From Flavobacteriaceae bacterium (GTDB taxonomy: Bacteria > Bacteroidota > Bacteroidia > Flavobacteriales > Flavobacteriaceae), in NCBI GenBank assembly GCA_028280265.1, contig JANQMD010000060.1, positions 1 through 43,310 of the forward strand: DNA of 43,310 nt. The letters are read 5' to 3'. The translations under genes and the position numbers were made by a program. The notes beneath the pieces were generated by a model. The model had not been told where the DNA came from. It saw only the letters and a program-made list of their open reading frames with translations, and ran no database searches. Positions 25,601 to 36,011 of this stretch are shown here, piece after piece; the first letter of the stretch is position 1, and each line of letters opens with the position of its first letter.

Positions 25601-25827
25601 TCATTCCTGGTTTAAGAGCAAAATACACTTACAATCTATGGTCAGTTATTGCCTATGCTTCGATTATGATGACCTACTTTGGAGTCAACTTTTACCTGTC
25701 TGGGCTGCACTCTTATGCAAGTGGTGACAAGGTGATTACTCCAAGTTCTGTCTACTACAGTATTGCTTTTGTTGCTATCTTAGGAACTCTTGCATGGTTT
25801 CAGCATAGAAAGTTTTATAAGCGATAA
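22690..25827 (+). CDS. ccsA: Fused ResB-CcsA cytochrome c assembly protein (CcsBA)
   Basis: The 1045-residue membrane protein joins a ResB/CcsB N-terminal part (opening helix VFNFLYSTRLMAVLFVAFAA; large periplasmic part up to about residue 420) with a C-terminal CcsA/CcmC-like domain. The WWD haem-handling motif reads WGRYWGWDPKETWALIS near residue 945, and conserved histidines flank it (for example LVHVSIIVASYG and SGLHSYAS). It would export haem and attach it to apocytochromes c in system II. The fusion is normal in Bacteroidetes and Epsilonproteobacteria. A small membrane protein gene follows after 36 bases. Confidence 0.93.
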   Translation: MRKVFNFLYSTRLMAVLFVAFAAAMGIATFIENDYGTQTAKAIVYNAWWFELIMVFFVINFFGNIFRYRLISKEKWPVLVFHLAFLFIIIGAGITRYIGYEGLMLINEGETTNQFLSETTYVNLVVDNNEVQKEFHKKTLFSAKGGNDWKIKDDFKGVPFSITLIDYIPWAEKKLIEDPNGDEFLFLVESSGGTRHEHYIKRGTLKNIHGVLVGFEAPNNNASVEIFREGDNLKVRSKSDGTWLRMADQRQGTVTKDSTQQLQLRSLYNVAGLPFVVPDPVKKGSIKTVSASKKDEKKLDVLVLDINVNGQSEQIELAGGKYNSQNSKQLTINGLNFRMLYGSQILQTPFSIKLNDFQLEKYPGSESAASYASEITVTDNEEAFDYRIFMNHILDHKGYKFFQASYDLSAEVEQTHLSVNHDFWGTLITYIGYSLLYFGMISIFFAPGTRFDSLKKSLKKVQKKKAVLSLTAFLLIGVNSFAQEHDNHTTNSITQKQIDSIIQANVVDISHAESFNKLVIQDAGGRMKPAHTFASELTRKVSQQEKFNGLEPSQILLSIIENPRLWFEVPFIYLEKGNTQIRELIGVEKDATHARLSDFITPTGMYKIREAVAEAQKKNVQNKFEKDLIKIDRRVGLLYSAIGGGIFRIYPMPGDENNKWVSQPETSRANFKGTDSVFVRQSLPAYLQLLQYAKKNKDYKQADQILEGIKRFQKKFGADVYPSEQKINLEIQYNKINIFTKLFRYYGLFGVLMILFVILKIFYSDSKFVRYAVKGTLAVIILLFTAHTLGLGARWYISGNAPWSNAYESIIYVAWATMLFGLYLGRKSSLTIGAATFVTCVILMIAMGSWLDPEIANLQPVLNSWWILVHVSIIVASYGPLSLGMILGVIALFMMVFTNSKNQKKMKATIQEITIVNEMSVTVGLVMLTIGNFLGGMWANESWGRYWGWDPKETWALISIMIYAFILHMRLIPGLRAKYTYNLWSVIAYASIMMTYFGVNFYLSGLHSYASGDKVITPSSVYYSIAFVAILGTLAWFQHRKFYKR

Positions 25828-25863
25828 GAAAAATGTACTTTTGTGGTCCTTAAATTTTAAAGA

Positions 25864-26379
25864 ATGTTTCATAAGAATATTAAGTTAGTTTTAGCCATTT
25901 TATCATTTGCTTGGTCTGTGTATGAATTTTGGCAAGGACATATTGGAAATGGAATCGCAATCCTTTTATTAGTAGGGATGTTTGTTCTACTCTATTTTAA
26001 AAATGAGTTTATTTTATTGTCTTTTTTACAATTGAGAAGACAAAATTTTGCAGGTGCTCAAAAATGGTTAGGATATATCAAAAACCCGAGTGCTGCACTT
26101 ACAAGAAAGCAAGAAGGCTATTATAACTACTTACATGGAATTATGTTGTCTCAAACCAATATTACACAAGCTGAAAAATATTTACGTAAAGCTGTACGAT
26201 TGGGGTTGTCTATGAATCACGATTTGGCAATGGCGAAATTGCAACTAGCTGGAATAGCAATGACAAAAAGACGTAAGAGAGAAGCTACCACTTTAATGGC
26301 TGAAGCCAAGAAGCTTGATAAGCACGGAATGTTGAAAGAGCAAATGCAGATGATGAAACAACAAATGAAGAAAATCTAA
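25864..26379 (+). CDS. Membrane protein with TPR-like region (DUF2892-like)
   Basis: A 171-residue protein with two N-terminal transmembrane helices (about 7-23 and 29-45, NGIAILLLVGMFVLLYF) followed by a soluble helical region. Segments such as GAQKWLGYIKNPSAALT and QAEKYLRKAVRLGLSMNHDL look like tetratricopeptide repeats, and the C-terminus is methionine/lysine rich (MQMMKQQMKKI). I recall flavobacterial homologues annotated DUF2892 or TPR; function unknown. It follows ccsBA and may be co-transcribed. Confidence 0.75.
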   Translation: MFHKNIKLVLAILSFAWSVYEFWQGHIGNGIAILLLVGMFVLLYFKNEFILLSFLQLRRQNFAGAQKWLGYIKNPSAALTRKQEGYYNYLHGIMLSQTNITQAEKYLRKAVRLGLSMNHDLAMAKLQLAGIAMTKRRKREATTLMAEAKKLDKHGMLKEQMQMMKQQMKKI

Positions 26380-26384
26380 ATCCT

Positions 26385-26414
26385 GATAGATTTCTCCCTT
26401 CGGTCGAAATGACA
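26385..26414. repeat. Dispersed flavobacterial intergenic repeat (partial)
   Basis: The segment gatttctcccttcggtcg with gaaatgac is a variant of the common 'gatttctcgacttcgctcgaaatgaca' intergenic element. It lies between two convergent genes just before a terminator. Confidence 0.5.
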
Positions 26415-26419
26415 TTAAA

Positions 26420-26450
26420 AAAACTCTTGAAAAATATTTCAAGAGTTTTT
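26420..26450. terminator. Bidirectional terminator
   Basis: A 13-bp perfect stem, aaaactcttgaaa (26420-26432) with tttcaagagtttt (26437-26449) and a 4-base loop, is flanked by A and T tracts on both sides. It serves the plus-strand 171-aa gene and the convergent minus-strand unit ending at 26450. Confidence 0.85.
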
Positions 26451-26640
26451 TATTCGTTTAATATCGAAATTATTCCCACTACTAACATTAATAGTATTCC
26501 AAAATAAAGGTATATTCGGTTTTTTATTTCTTCGAAATAACTTAAGTCTTGTACCGCTGTGATTCTTCCAAATCGGTTTTAATAACTATGTAAAAAGAGA
26601 ATAGAGATATTAGGATGATAAATACTATTCCAAGAATCAT
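26450..26640 (-). pseudogene. Frameshifted two-helix membrane protein gene
   Basis: The ATG at 26640 overlaps the upstream LysM gene stop as ATGA and encodes a membrane helix, MILGIVFIILISLFSFYIVI. The frame then stops after 32 residues. Adding one A in the AAAA run just after the helix (about 26577-26580) restores a frame reading NRFGRITAVQDLSYFEEIKN, then a second helix IYLYFGILLMLVVGIISIL, to a stop at 26450: 63 residues in all. Two coherent helices split at a homopolymer point to a one-base deletion, sequencing error or slippage site. Family unknown. Confidence 0.65.
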
Positions 26641-28286
26641 TTCAATCGGATAATTGTGAGATCTGGATTGTATTTCATTAGGAAGATTCCTTTGTTATAA
26701 GAAGTATTAAATAGCATTCTAGAGTACTCAAACTTACTTTCCAAACGATAAGAAGTTCCTTCTTTGAAGGTTGACTTCAGGTCTTTACCCGATGCCAATC
26801 TCATCCCAATGTCATACGTAATATCAAAACCTTTGGTTGCATAATACGAGGGTAATGCTCCATTTTTATTGGTATACTTTTCATTGAATCGCAGTGCTTG
26901 AGGAGAATTTTCATCTACATAAACATCTGAAGTATATGTAAATTCGAACTTTGCCAGTTTGTTATTATCTACCTTGTCAAATTTATTAGACTTATCAAAA
27001 GCAAAGATTCGAATCACAGTATCTTCAGGTAAGATTTGCATCTCAGGCTCATCATCTTTCTTCTTTTTTTTCTTCTCATCCTCTTCCTCTTCTTCCTCTG
27101 GTTCTTCAGTAGGTAAGCTTATGAGGCTATTAATCGCATCAGAAGCGATCACATTTCTTTCTGTTGCCAATACAACCCAATTACCTACCTCAGCTTTGAG
27201 AGAGTTTATAAGAATATGTTTTGCGATGTATCCCTTATTCGGATGGATAATTTTCGCTTCCTGGATAGAATCGTGCTGTAACAATTTCGTTTTGATTAAA
27301 TCACTGTGTCGTATCGACGCTTGTGTGCTGTCTCCTATAATGAGAATGTTTTCATTCGAGTATTTTTCTAAAATATGATCTAGTAAAGCCTCTCGATGTA
27401 CATCCTTATCTGCATAGGTTTTTATCACTCGAGAAGAGCGAAAGTTTTGTTGATTTCTAGAATAAACAGGAAACACAACTGGGATATCAGTTCTATTGGC
27501 AACTTTTGGGACTTCTTCCGAATACAAAGGACCAATAATGGCATCGTAATCATTAAACTCAACTGCCTGTAGAATGGAATCTATTTTGGTGTTCTTCCTT
27601 CCAGTATCATAAATAGATAAATCTATATTAAGTCCTTTTTCTCTTAGAGAGTCAATTGCAAGAGAAGCCCCTAGATATAGGTCGGTAGTGATATTCGCCA
27701 ATCGATTGGTTTTAAAAATATCCTTTCCTTCTATGGTATCGTACTCGACAGCTCTAAAAGGTAACAGCATAGCCAACCTTACTGAAGCGCTCTCTTGGAT
27801 AGTATCTTGGTAAATAAGAATTTCATCCTCAATAGGCTTTATTTTTAAAATCATATCCGGTTGCAAACCTTCAGAAAGTTCTGGATTCATTTCCTTTAAC
27901 TCATCTTCTGTGACATTGTAGGCTCTCGTTAAGCTATAAAAAGTATCTCCTTTTGCAACTTTATGAACGACAAAATTCTTTTTTAGTTCATCAATATCGA
28001 TCTCTTTCTCAACAATAACAATACTGTCTTTCTTCTCCGTGATGATCTCTTCGTTGGTATTTTCTTTAAAGTCCTTATTTGGAATGATGATGACAGTATC
28101 GGGGCTAGGTCTGCGACCTACATCAGGATTCAAGCGCAATAAATCTCTCGTACGCATATCTAAACGCTTGGCTATGGTCTTCATTGTTTCTCCTTTTTTA
28201 ATAGTGTAGGAGATATACTTTCTTTGTTGACCACATGATGTGGCAACGATCATCAAACAAAGAATTGCTAATAATTTAAATCTCAC
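26637..28286 (-). CDS. Lipoprotein with two LysM domains and a periplasmic-binding fold
   Basis: The 549-residue protein starts with a lipoprotein signal, LAILCLMIVATSC (Cys19). Two LysM repeats follow: YTIKKGETMKTIAKRLDM (about 27-70) and HKVAKGDTFYSLTRAYNV (about 107-150), which bind peptidoglycan. The remaining part, with LAMLLPFRAVEYD, YDAIIGPLYSEEV and ILIIGDSTQ, resembles the type 1 periplasmic-binding / ABC substrate-binding fold. A low-complexity run of Glu then Lys (roughly 395-412) interrupts it. The architecture recalls wall-associated regulators such as LpoA rather than a transporter, but that is inference. It lies downstream of guaA. Confidence 0.88.
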   Translation of the reverse strand: MRFKLLAILCLMIVATSCGQQRKYISYTIKKGETMKTIAKRLDMRTRDLLRLNPDVGRRPSPDTVIIIPNKDFKENTNEEIITEKKDSIVIVEKEIDIDELKKNFVVHKVAKGDTFYSLTRAYNVTEDELKEMNPELSEGLQPDMILKIKPIEDEILIYQDTIQESASVRLAMLLPFRAVEYDTIEGKDIFKTNRLANITTDLYLGASLAIDSLREKGLNIDLSIYDTGRKNTKIDSILQAVEFNDYDAIIGPLYSEEVPKVANRTDIPVVFPVYSRNQQNFRSSRVIKTYADKDVHREALLDHILEKYSNENILIIGDSTQASIRHSDLIKTKLLQHDSIQEAKIIHPNKGYIAKHILINSLKAEVGNWVVLATERNVIASDAINSLISLPTEEPEEEEEEDEKKKKKKDDEPEMQILPEDTVIRIFAFDKSNKFDKVDNNKLAKFEFTYTSDVYVDENSPQALRFNEKYTNKNGALPSYYATKGFDITYDIGMRLASGKDLKSTFKEGTSYRLESKFEYSRMLFNTSYNKGIFLMKYNPDLTIIRLK

Positions 28287-28431
28287 TCGTTTAAATTTTG
28301 TTGGCTTGTTTATATTCTATCTATTAAAAGATTCAAAAATTAAAGGATTTAATTCCAAATTAGAATATTGGAATCTAAACTATGAACTCGGCAAATCTTC
28401 ACTCAACATTCATAATTCTTAAATCAATATT

Positions 28432-29964
28432 TTATTCCCATTCAATCGTTGCTGGAGGTTTTGAGCTAATGTCATATACTACTCTATTCACTCCTTTCAC
28501 TTTATTGATAATTTGATTGGATGTTTTCTGCAAAAACTCATACGGTAAATTCACCCAATCTGCTGTCATCCCATCTGTACTTTCTACAGCACGCAATGCG
28601 ACTACTTTTTCGTATGTTCTTTCATCTCCCATCACCCCAACTGAATTCACTGGAAGCAACATTGCTCCTGCTTGCCAAACTTTATCGTACAAGCCATTTT
28701 CTTTCAATCCATTGATGAAAATCGCATCTACTTCTTGCAAAATACGAACTTTTTCTGATGTGATATCTCCTAAAATTCGAATTGCCAATCCTGGCCCAGG
28801 GAAAGGGTGACGCCCTAATAATTCAGGATCAATACCCATAGATGCTCCTACTCTTCTTACTTCATCTTTGAACAACATTCGTAAAGGCTCCACAACTTTC
28901 AACTTCATAAAATCTGGTAACCCTCCTACATTGTGATGACTTTTAATAGTCGCTGAAGGTCCTTTTACTGACACAGACTCTATTACATCTGGATAAATGG
29001 TACCTTGTGCTAGCCATTTTGCATTTTCAATCTTATGGGCTTCATCATCAAAAACCTCAATAAAAACACGGCCAATGGTCTTACGCTTTTGTTCAGGGTC
29101 GCTGATTCCTTCCAAAGCATCCAAAAAACGTGTCGATGCATCTACACCTTTAACGTTTAATCCCATGCCTTCGTATTGATTTAAGACACTTTCAAATTCA
29201 TTTTTACGTAATAATCCGTTATTGACGAAGATACAGTGTAGATTTTTTCCAATCGCTTTGTGAAGCAATACTCCAGCAACAGTGGAATCTACACCCCCCG
29301 AAAGCCCTAAAACGACTTTGTCGTCTCCCAGTTTATCTTTGAGTTCGCTCACTGTGCTATCCACAAAAGAATCTGAAGTCCAGTCTTGTGCAACTCCTGC
29401 AATATGAACTAAGAAATTTTCCAATAACTGCTTTCCATCTGTAGAATGGTATACTTCGGGATGAAACTGAATGGCATAAGTATCTTCTCCTTCTATTCTA
29501 TAAGCAGCATTCTCAACATCTGAAGTACTTGCTAAATGCACTGCATTTTCGGGCAATTGCTTGATAGTGTCTGAATGACTCATCCAAACCTGACTTCCAA
29601 CAGAAATCTTGTTAAAGAAGCTTTCTCCTTCTTTAATAAAAGATAAGTTCGCTCTTCCATATTCTCTTGTATTGGAAGGAGCAACCTCTCCACCAGAGAA
29701 ATGTGCTAGGTACTGAGCTCCATAGCAAACAGCCAACAAAGGTTTCTTTCCTCTAATCTCTGATAAATCTGGATGTGGAGCTTCTTCAGACCTTACAGAG
29801 AAAGGGCTCCCTGAAAGAATGACTGCTTTGAAATCGTTGGTGTTTTTTGGTGGATTGTTGTAAGGATGAATTTCACAATAGATATTCAACTCTCTTACGC
29901 GTCTCGCAATTAACTGTGTGTATTGCGATCCAAAATCTAAAATAAGTACGTTGTGTTGTTGCAT
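28432..29964 (-). CDS. guaA: GMP synthase (glutamine-hydrolysing)
   Basis: GuaA aminates XMP to GMP using glutamine. The protein has the N-terminal class I amidotransferase domain ([20 protein letters not shown]; nucleophile cysteine in [10 protein letters not shown]; His in [11 protein letters not shown]), the ATP pyrophosphatase motif [13 protein letters not shown], and the C-terminal dimerisation domain ending [10 protein letters not shown] chose the ATG at 29964 (MQQHNVLIL, 510 residues) because family members begin this way; an ATG two codons upstream at 29970 would give 512. A 145-base gap separates it from the LysM gene. Confidence 0.96.
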   Translation of the reverse strand: MQQHNVLILDFGSQYTQLIARRVRELNIYCEIHPYNNPPKNTNDFKAVILSGSPFSVRSEEAPHPDLSEIRGKKPLLAVCYGAQYLAHFSGGEVAPSNTREYGRANLSFIKEGESFFNKISVGSQVWMSHSDTIKQLPENAVHLASTSDVENAAYRIEGEDTYAIQFHPEVYHSTDGKQLLENFLVHIAGVAQDWTSDSFVDSTVSELKDKLGDDKVVLGLSGGVDSTVAGVLLHKAIGKNLHCIFVNNGLLRKNEFESVLNQYEGMGLNVKGVDASTRFLDALEGISDPEQKRKTIGRVFIEVFDDEAHKIENAKWLAQGTIYPDVIESVSVKGPSATIKSHHNVGGLPDFMKLKVVEPLRMLFKDEVRRVGASMGIDPELLGRHPFPGPGLAIRILGDITSEKVRILQEVDAIFINGLKENGLYDKVWQAGAMLLPVNSVGVMGDERTYEKVVALRAVESTDGMTADWVNLPYEFLQKTSNQIINKVKGVNRVVYDISSKPPATIEWE

Positions 29965-30047
29965 GTGCAAAAATAGTACTTCCCGTTAGATTTGAAAGGA
30001 TTCAGCTAAGAAAAATCAATCAATTATTTATGCTATTATTTTTTCCT

Positions 30048-31694
30048 TTAAGCAAAATAATAGTACACCCAAATAACAATAGCACAGATGGCTATGCCTA
30101 TCTGTTTGGTATATTTCCAAGGAGTGATATCTACCTCTTTGGTGTATTCTTGAACATAATCCTCCTCTCTTGGTCTTATTTTCCCAATAACCAACATAAT
30201 GATCACATTCAACACAAATAAAATCGCCATGATATCTAAGAAGTGAGGATATGCTTCTGCCTCTATGAGTGCTAGTTCAGACTCATTGGTAATTCCAGAA
30301 ATTTTAGCTGTCTCTAAAGCACTTTCAACAAAATATGGCTGCAATATAAATTGACTGATAATGTAAAGTAGACAACCTGAAAATAATCCTATTTTTGCTG
30401 CAATGGCAGGAACTCTTTTGGTGGTATACCCAACAACAATAATGGTTAAAATAGGAATGCTATAAATACCATTGATCTCTTGTAAATAATTAAACAAACT
30501 GCCTGCGTCTGCAATTAAAGGAGCTATAAACATGGAAGCTATTGCCAGAGCAATACCAAATATCTTCCCATATTTAACGACTGTTTTCTCATCAGCTTCT
30601 TTATTGATGTGCTGTTTGTAAACATCAATCCCAAAAAGTGTTACAGAACTGTTCAATACACTATTGAATGAGCTTAAAATTGCGCCAAATAATACCGCCG
30701 CAAAAAAGCCTGCCCAAGCATCTGGTAAAACTTTATTGACCAACATCGGATATGCGCTATCAGCACTTTCTAAATTACCTCCAAAGATGTGAAATGCAAT
30801 CAGTCCTGGTAATACAACTATAATCGGTCCTAAAATTTTTATAAAAGATGCTAATAACAATCCTTTTTGCCCTTCTTTTAAGTTCTTAGCCCCTAAAGCT
30901 CTCTGAATAATTTGCTGATTGGTACCCCAATAAAAGAGTTGTACCAGCATCATCCCTGTAAAGATGGTATAAAAAGGCACTGGATCCGTAGGCTCCCCCA
31001 TTGATTTAAATTTCTCTGGATGCTCAGAAGTGAGTATCGAAAGACCATCAAATAGACTTCCATCTCCTATCATTATCAAACCGAAAATGGGAATTAAAAT
31101 TCCACCTACAAGCAATCCAATCGCATTGATCGTATCTGAAATAGCAACCGCCTTCAACCCTCCAAAAATGGCATATATAGCTCCAATAATTCCAATTCCC
31201 CATACACAAATCCAAATCGATTGCGTGTGGGTTACTCCTAGTATTTCAGGAAGATTGAACATCCCACTAATGGCTAGTGATCCTGAGTATAAAATGACTG
31301 GTAATAGGACAACAACATAACCCGATAAAAATAAAATTGACGTAAGAGTCTTCGTTGATGTATCAAATCTCTTTGCTAAAAATCCAGGAACCGTTGTGAG
31401 ACCTCCTTTTAAATATCTTGGCAATAAAAACACAGCTGTTACAATCATAGCTATGGCTGCTAGTGTTTCCCATACCATAACTGATAACCCGCTTTCGTAA
31501 GCAGAGCCATTCAATCCAACGATTTGTTCTGTCGATAAATTGGTTAGTAATAAGGAACCTGCTATCACACCCGCAGTTAAACTTCTTCCTCCTAAAAAAT
31601 ACCCATCAGAGGTAGATTCCTTTGTATCTCTTGTTTTATAGTAAGATATAAATGCTACCAAAACGGTAAAACCTATGAATGCGATTAATTGCAT
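30048..31694 (-). CDS. Sodium:solute symporter, SGLT-like
   Basis: A 548-residue secondary transporter with about 14 membrane helices, of the SSS family. Early motif SDGYFLGGRSLTAGVIAGSL and the NLSTEQIVGLNGSAYESGL segment, plus WGTNQQIIQRALGAKN, are typical of the sugar-type (SGLT/YidK) branch, so a sugar or similar solute moved with Na+ is likely. It lies downstream of, and on the same strand as, gap, but a terminator lies between. Its own 5' region carries repeats that may be regulatory. Confidence 0.9.
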   Translation of the reverse strand: MQLIAFIGFTVLVAFISYYKTRDTKESTSDGYFLGGRSLTAGVIAGSLLLTNLSTEQIVGLNGSAYESGLSVMVWETLAAIAMIVTAVFLLPRYLKGGLTTVPGFLAKRFDTSTKTLTSILFLSGYVVVLLPVILYSGSLAISGMFNLPEILGVTHTQSIWICVWGIGIIGAIYAIFGGLKAVAISDTINAIGLLVGGILIPIFGLIMIGDGSLFDGLSILTSEHPEKFKSMGEPTDPVPFYTIFTGMMLVQLFYWGTNQQIIQRALGAKNLKEGQKGLLLASFIKILGPIIVVLPGLIAFHIFGGNLESADSAYPMLVNKVLPDAWAGFFAAVLFGAILSSFNSVLNSSVTLFGIDVYKQHINKEADEKTVVKYGKIFGIALAIASMFIAPLIADAGSLFNYLQEINGIYSIPILTIIVVGYTTKRVPAIAAKIGLFSGCLLYIISQFILQPYFVESALETAKISGITNESELALIEAEAYPHFLDIMAILFVLNVIIMLVIGKIRPREEDYVQEYTKEVDITPWKYTKQIGIAICAIVIWVYYYFA

Positions 31695-31747
31695 ATTTAT
31701 TTTTTAAAATTTAAAACTATTAAAATACTCGATATTAAAAGTAAACA

Positions 31748-31801
31748 TTCCTTTATTTTTAAAGGAACATTTCTCTGTATAAGGTAGTTGAACATTTCTC
31801 T
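31748..31801 (-). promoter_or_regulatory. Hairpin and direct repeats upstream of the symporter gene
   Basis: A perfect 8-bp hairpin (ttccttta at 31748-31755, taaaggaa at 31760-31767) is followed by an exact 12-base direct repeat gaacatttctct at 31765-31776 and 31790-31801, 25 bases apart. All lie between the gap terminator and the symporter start codon (31694), where its control region is expected. Confidence 0.4.
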
Positions 31802-31828
31802 TTCTCATGATTAGAAAAAGTATGAAAC

Positions 31829-31865
31829 AAAAAAACCTCAAGAGAGATAAGCATTCATCTTGAGG
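31829..31865 (-). terminator. Intrinsic terminator downstream of gap
   Basis: cctcaaga (31836-31843) pairs with tcttgagg (31858-31865), followed on the minus strand by seven T residues. It lies 34 bases beyond the gap stop codon. Confidence 0.85.
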
Positions 31866-31898
31866 TGTGATTATTTTTAAAATAACATTTGTTTCTCT

Positions 31899-33907
<2,009 letters not shown>

Positions 33908-33960
33908 AAAATTTCGAATGTAAAATTACTCAATAAAACCCATTTGCTGAGAAAAAAAAA

Positions 33961-33974
33961 CGAAATCGATTTCG
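33961..33974. promoter_or_regulatory. Perfect 14-bp palindrome between pfkA and a symporter gene
   Basis: CGAAATCGATTTCG is its own reverse complement, flanked by A and T runs. It lies 54 bases upstream of pfkA and 111 bases upstream of the plus-strand symporter. The form resembles LacI-family operators. On the minus strand it is also followed by a T run, so a weak terminator/attenuator hairpin in the pfkA direction is an alternative. Confidence 0.5.
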
Positions 33975-34084
33975 GTTTTTGCTCTAGTTAAAATCCTATT
34001 TTTCAGATTTTACAGGGTTCTCTTTTTTATCAAATATCGTGATTTCAAAATGATTGTCTATTTTAGAAGTCTAAACTCATTTTT

Positions 34085-35809
34085 ATGGCATTAACCACTC
34101 TAGACTACGGAATTATTATTGGCTTTTTCCTGCTCTCACTTTTCATTGGTATTTGGGTTTCAAAAACTTCAGGAAGAGATACCAAACAATATTTTTTATC
34201 TGGTCAGAATATGCCTTGGTGGCTGTTAGGAGTCTCTATGGTAGCTACAACTTTTGCAGCCGATACTCCAGGCCTAGTAACAGAATTGGTTAGGGTTCAT
34301 GGAGTTTCAGGAAATTGGGTTTGGTGGGCATTGCTTCTTACTGGAATGCTAACAGTTATATTTTATGCTAAGTTATGGCGTAAATCTGGTATTACAACGG
34401 ATCTAGAGTTCTATGAATTGAGATATTCCGGAAAATCTGCCAGCTTTTTAAGAGGCTTTCGAGCAATCTATTTGGGTGTGATTTTTAACATCATAACAAT
34501 GGCAGGTGTTTGTTTGGCAGGGGCAAAAATTGCGAATATCCTGTTGGGAATTTCTCAAGAAGAAACACTCATTTACTCATCTATTATTGTTGTCATTTAT
34601 TCTTCCTTGGGGGGATTAAAAGGCGTTTTAATTACTGATTTTGTTCAGTTTTTAATCGCGATGATCGGTTCTATTTGGGCAACTATCTATATTTTAGATC
34701 TTCCCGAAATTGGTGGATTAACAAACTTATTAACTCATGAGAATGTGATTTCTCAACTCTCTTTATTACCTGACTTTTCAAATACTGAAGCATTGATTAC
34801 TTTATTCATCATTCCATTAGCGGTCCAATGGTGGAGTACTTGGTATCCCGGTGCGGAACCTGGAGGAGGTGGATACATTGCGCAGCGTATGTTGGCTGCC
34901 AAAGATGAGAAAAATGCTACTTGGGCAACGCTCTTTTTTAATTTTGCACACTATGCCTTAAGACCTTGGCCATGGATTTTAGTAGGTTTGGCTTCGCTCG
35001 TAATCTTTCCGAATTTAACCGATTTAAATACTGCTTTTCCTAGTTTAACTGAAGAGATGAAAGGACATGATGTTGCCTATGCAGCTATGATGACTTATTT
35101 GCCAGCTGGACTGATAGGAATTGTGCTAACCTCTTTGATTGCTGCATTCATGAGCACCATCTCTACACAACTCAACTGGGGAAGCTCCTATGTGGTGAAT
35201 GATTTTTACAGTCGATTTATCAATCCAGATGCCTCAGAAAAACAGAAAGTAATTATCGGAAAAATCACTGTAGTTTTATTGATGTTATGTGCAGCTTTGT
35301 TCTCTTTTTATTTACAATCAGCAAAAGATGTTTTTGATTTGCTATTGCAAATTGGTGCAGGTACTGGTTTGCTATTTATCTTAAGATGGTTTTGGCATCG
35401 GATCAATCCTATGAGTGAAATTGCTGCGATGGCCATCTCATTCTTGATTGCAATTTTATTCTTTGTGAATTCCAAACTAGAAACTCCTTGGTTTGAAATA
35501 GCGGGTCATTGGCAATTGGTGATTGGAGTGGCAATTACTACGATAGGTTGGTTGGTTGTGACTCTACTAACAAAACCCAGTGATGAAGACACTCTGAACT
35601 CTTTTAACAAGCTTATTTTTGAAGGTGAGAGTAAATTCAAAAATATGGGCAGTAAGGTTCTTGCTTTCTTGTTTGGAGTCATTGGAGTCTATAGCGTGCT
35701 TTTTGCCACAGGAAACTGGATTTATGGAGAAACAACAATAGCACTTGCTTTATCGGGAATTGCTATTTTATCGCTGATTGTATTGACAAGAATTTGGAAG
35801 AGGATTTGA
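34085..35809 (+). CDS. Sodium:solute symporter family protein
   Basis: A 574-residue SSS-family transporter with about 13-14 helices. Family landmarks are SGRDTKQYFLSGQNMPWWLL, GVSMVATTFAADTPGLVTEL and SSLGGLKGVLITDFVQF. The substrate is not evident; the tryptophan-rich loop and WWSTWYPGAEPGGGGYIAQR place it in a Bacteroidetes SSS branch of unknown substrate. It is transcribed divergently from pfkA-gap, which hints at a carbon source that enters glycolysis. A near-consensus -7 box TATTTTAG lies about 30 bases upstream of the start. Confidence 0.9.
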   Translation: MALTTLDYGIIIGFFLLSLFIGIWVSKTSGRDTKQYFLSGQNMPWWLLGVSMVATTFAADTPGLVTELVRVHGVSGNWVWWALLLTGMLTVIFYAKLWRKSGITTDLEFYELRYSGKSASFLRGFRAIYLGVIFNIITMAGVCLAGAKIANILLGISQEETLIYSSIIVVIYSSLGGLKGVLITDFVQFLIAMIGSIWATIYILDLPEIGGLTNLLTHENVISQLSLLPDFSNTEALITLFIIPLAVQWWSTWYPGAEPGGGGYIAQRMLAAKDEKNATWATLFFNFAHYALRPWPWILVGLASLVIFPNLTDLNTAFPSLTEEMKGHDVAYAAMMTYLPAGLIGIVLTSLIAAFMSTISTQLNWGSSYVVNDFYSRFINPDASEKQKVIIGKITVVLLMLCAALFSFYLQSAKDVFDLLLQIGAGTGLLFILRWFWHRINPMSEIAAMAISFLIAILFFVNSKLETPWFEIAGHWQLVIGVAITTIGWLVVTLLTKPSDEDTLNSFNKLIFEGESKFKNMGSKVLAFLFGVIGVYSVLFATGNWIYGETTIALALSGIAILSLIVLTRIWKRI

Positions 35810-35837
35810 TAAACCTTTATATGTCATAGCTAAAATA

Positions 35838-35857
35838 CCTACCTCTAAAGAGGCAGG
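35838..35857 (+). terminator. Probable terminator of the symporter gene
   Basis: cctacctct and agaggcagg form a stem with one internal mismatch about 30 bases after the stop codon; the following T content is modest, so strength is uncertain. Confidence 0.4.
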
Positions 35858-35897
35858 CAGTTAATTTTGAGAAATCAAACAGGGAATTTTACCTACA

Positions 35898-36011
35898 AAA
35901 CTATACGTTTTATTACTCTTAGTATTTTTAAACAGTCCAGTTTTTGGGGAAGCTTACAAAAAGGGTAAGTCTTCAAAACTACTAAAGTTAAAACAATATA
36001 AACTAGTTTAA
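35898..36011 (+). pseudogene. Possible remnant of a secreted-protein gene
   Basis: The frame reads KLYVLLLLVFLNSPVFGEAY and continues KKGKSSKLLKLKQYKLV to a TAA, the pattern of a signal peptide plus a short mature tail, but no in-frame ATG, GTG or TTG precedes it after the upstream stop. It overlaps the stop of the convergent gene at 36008. Either a decayed small secreted protein or chance. Confidence 0.25.

Noticed and set aside
26959..27378. Plus-strand ORF of 139 residues with a long Ser/Phe run
   Set aside because: It is the antisense image of the Glu/Lys run in the LysM lipoprotein gene; composition is artificial and no family is recognisable.
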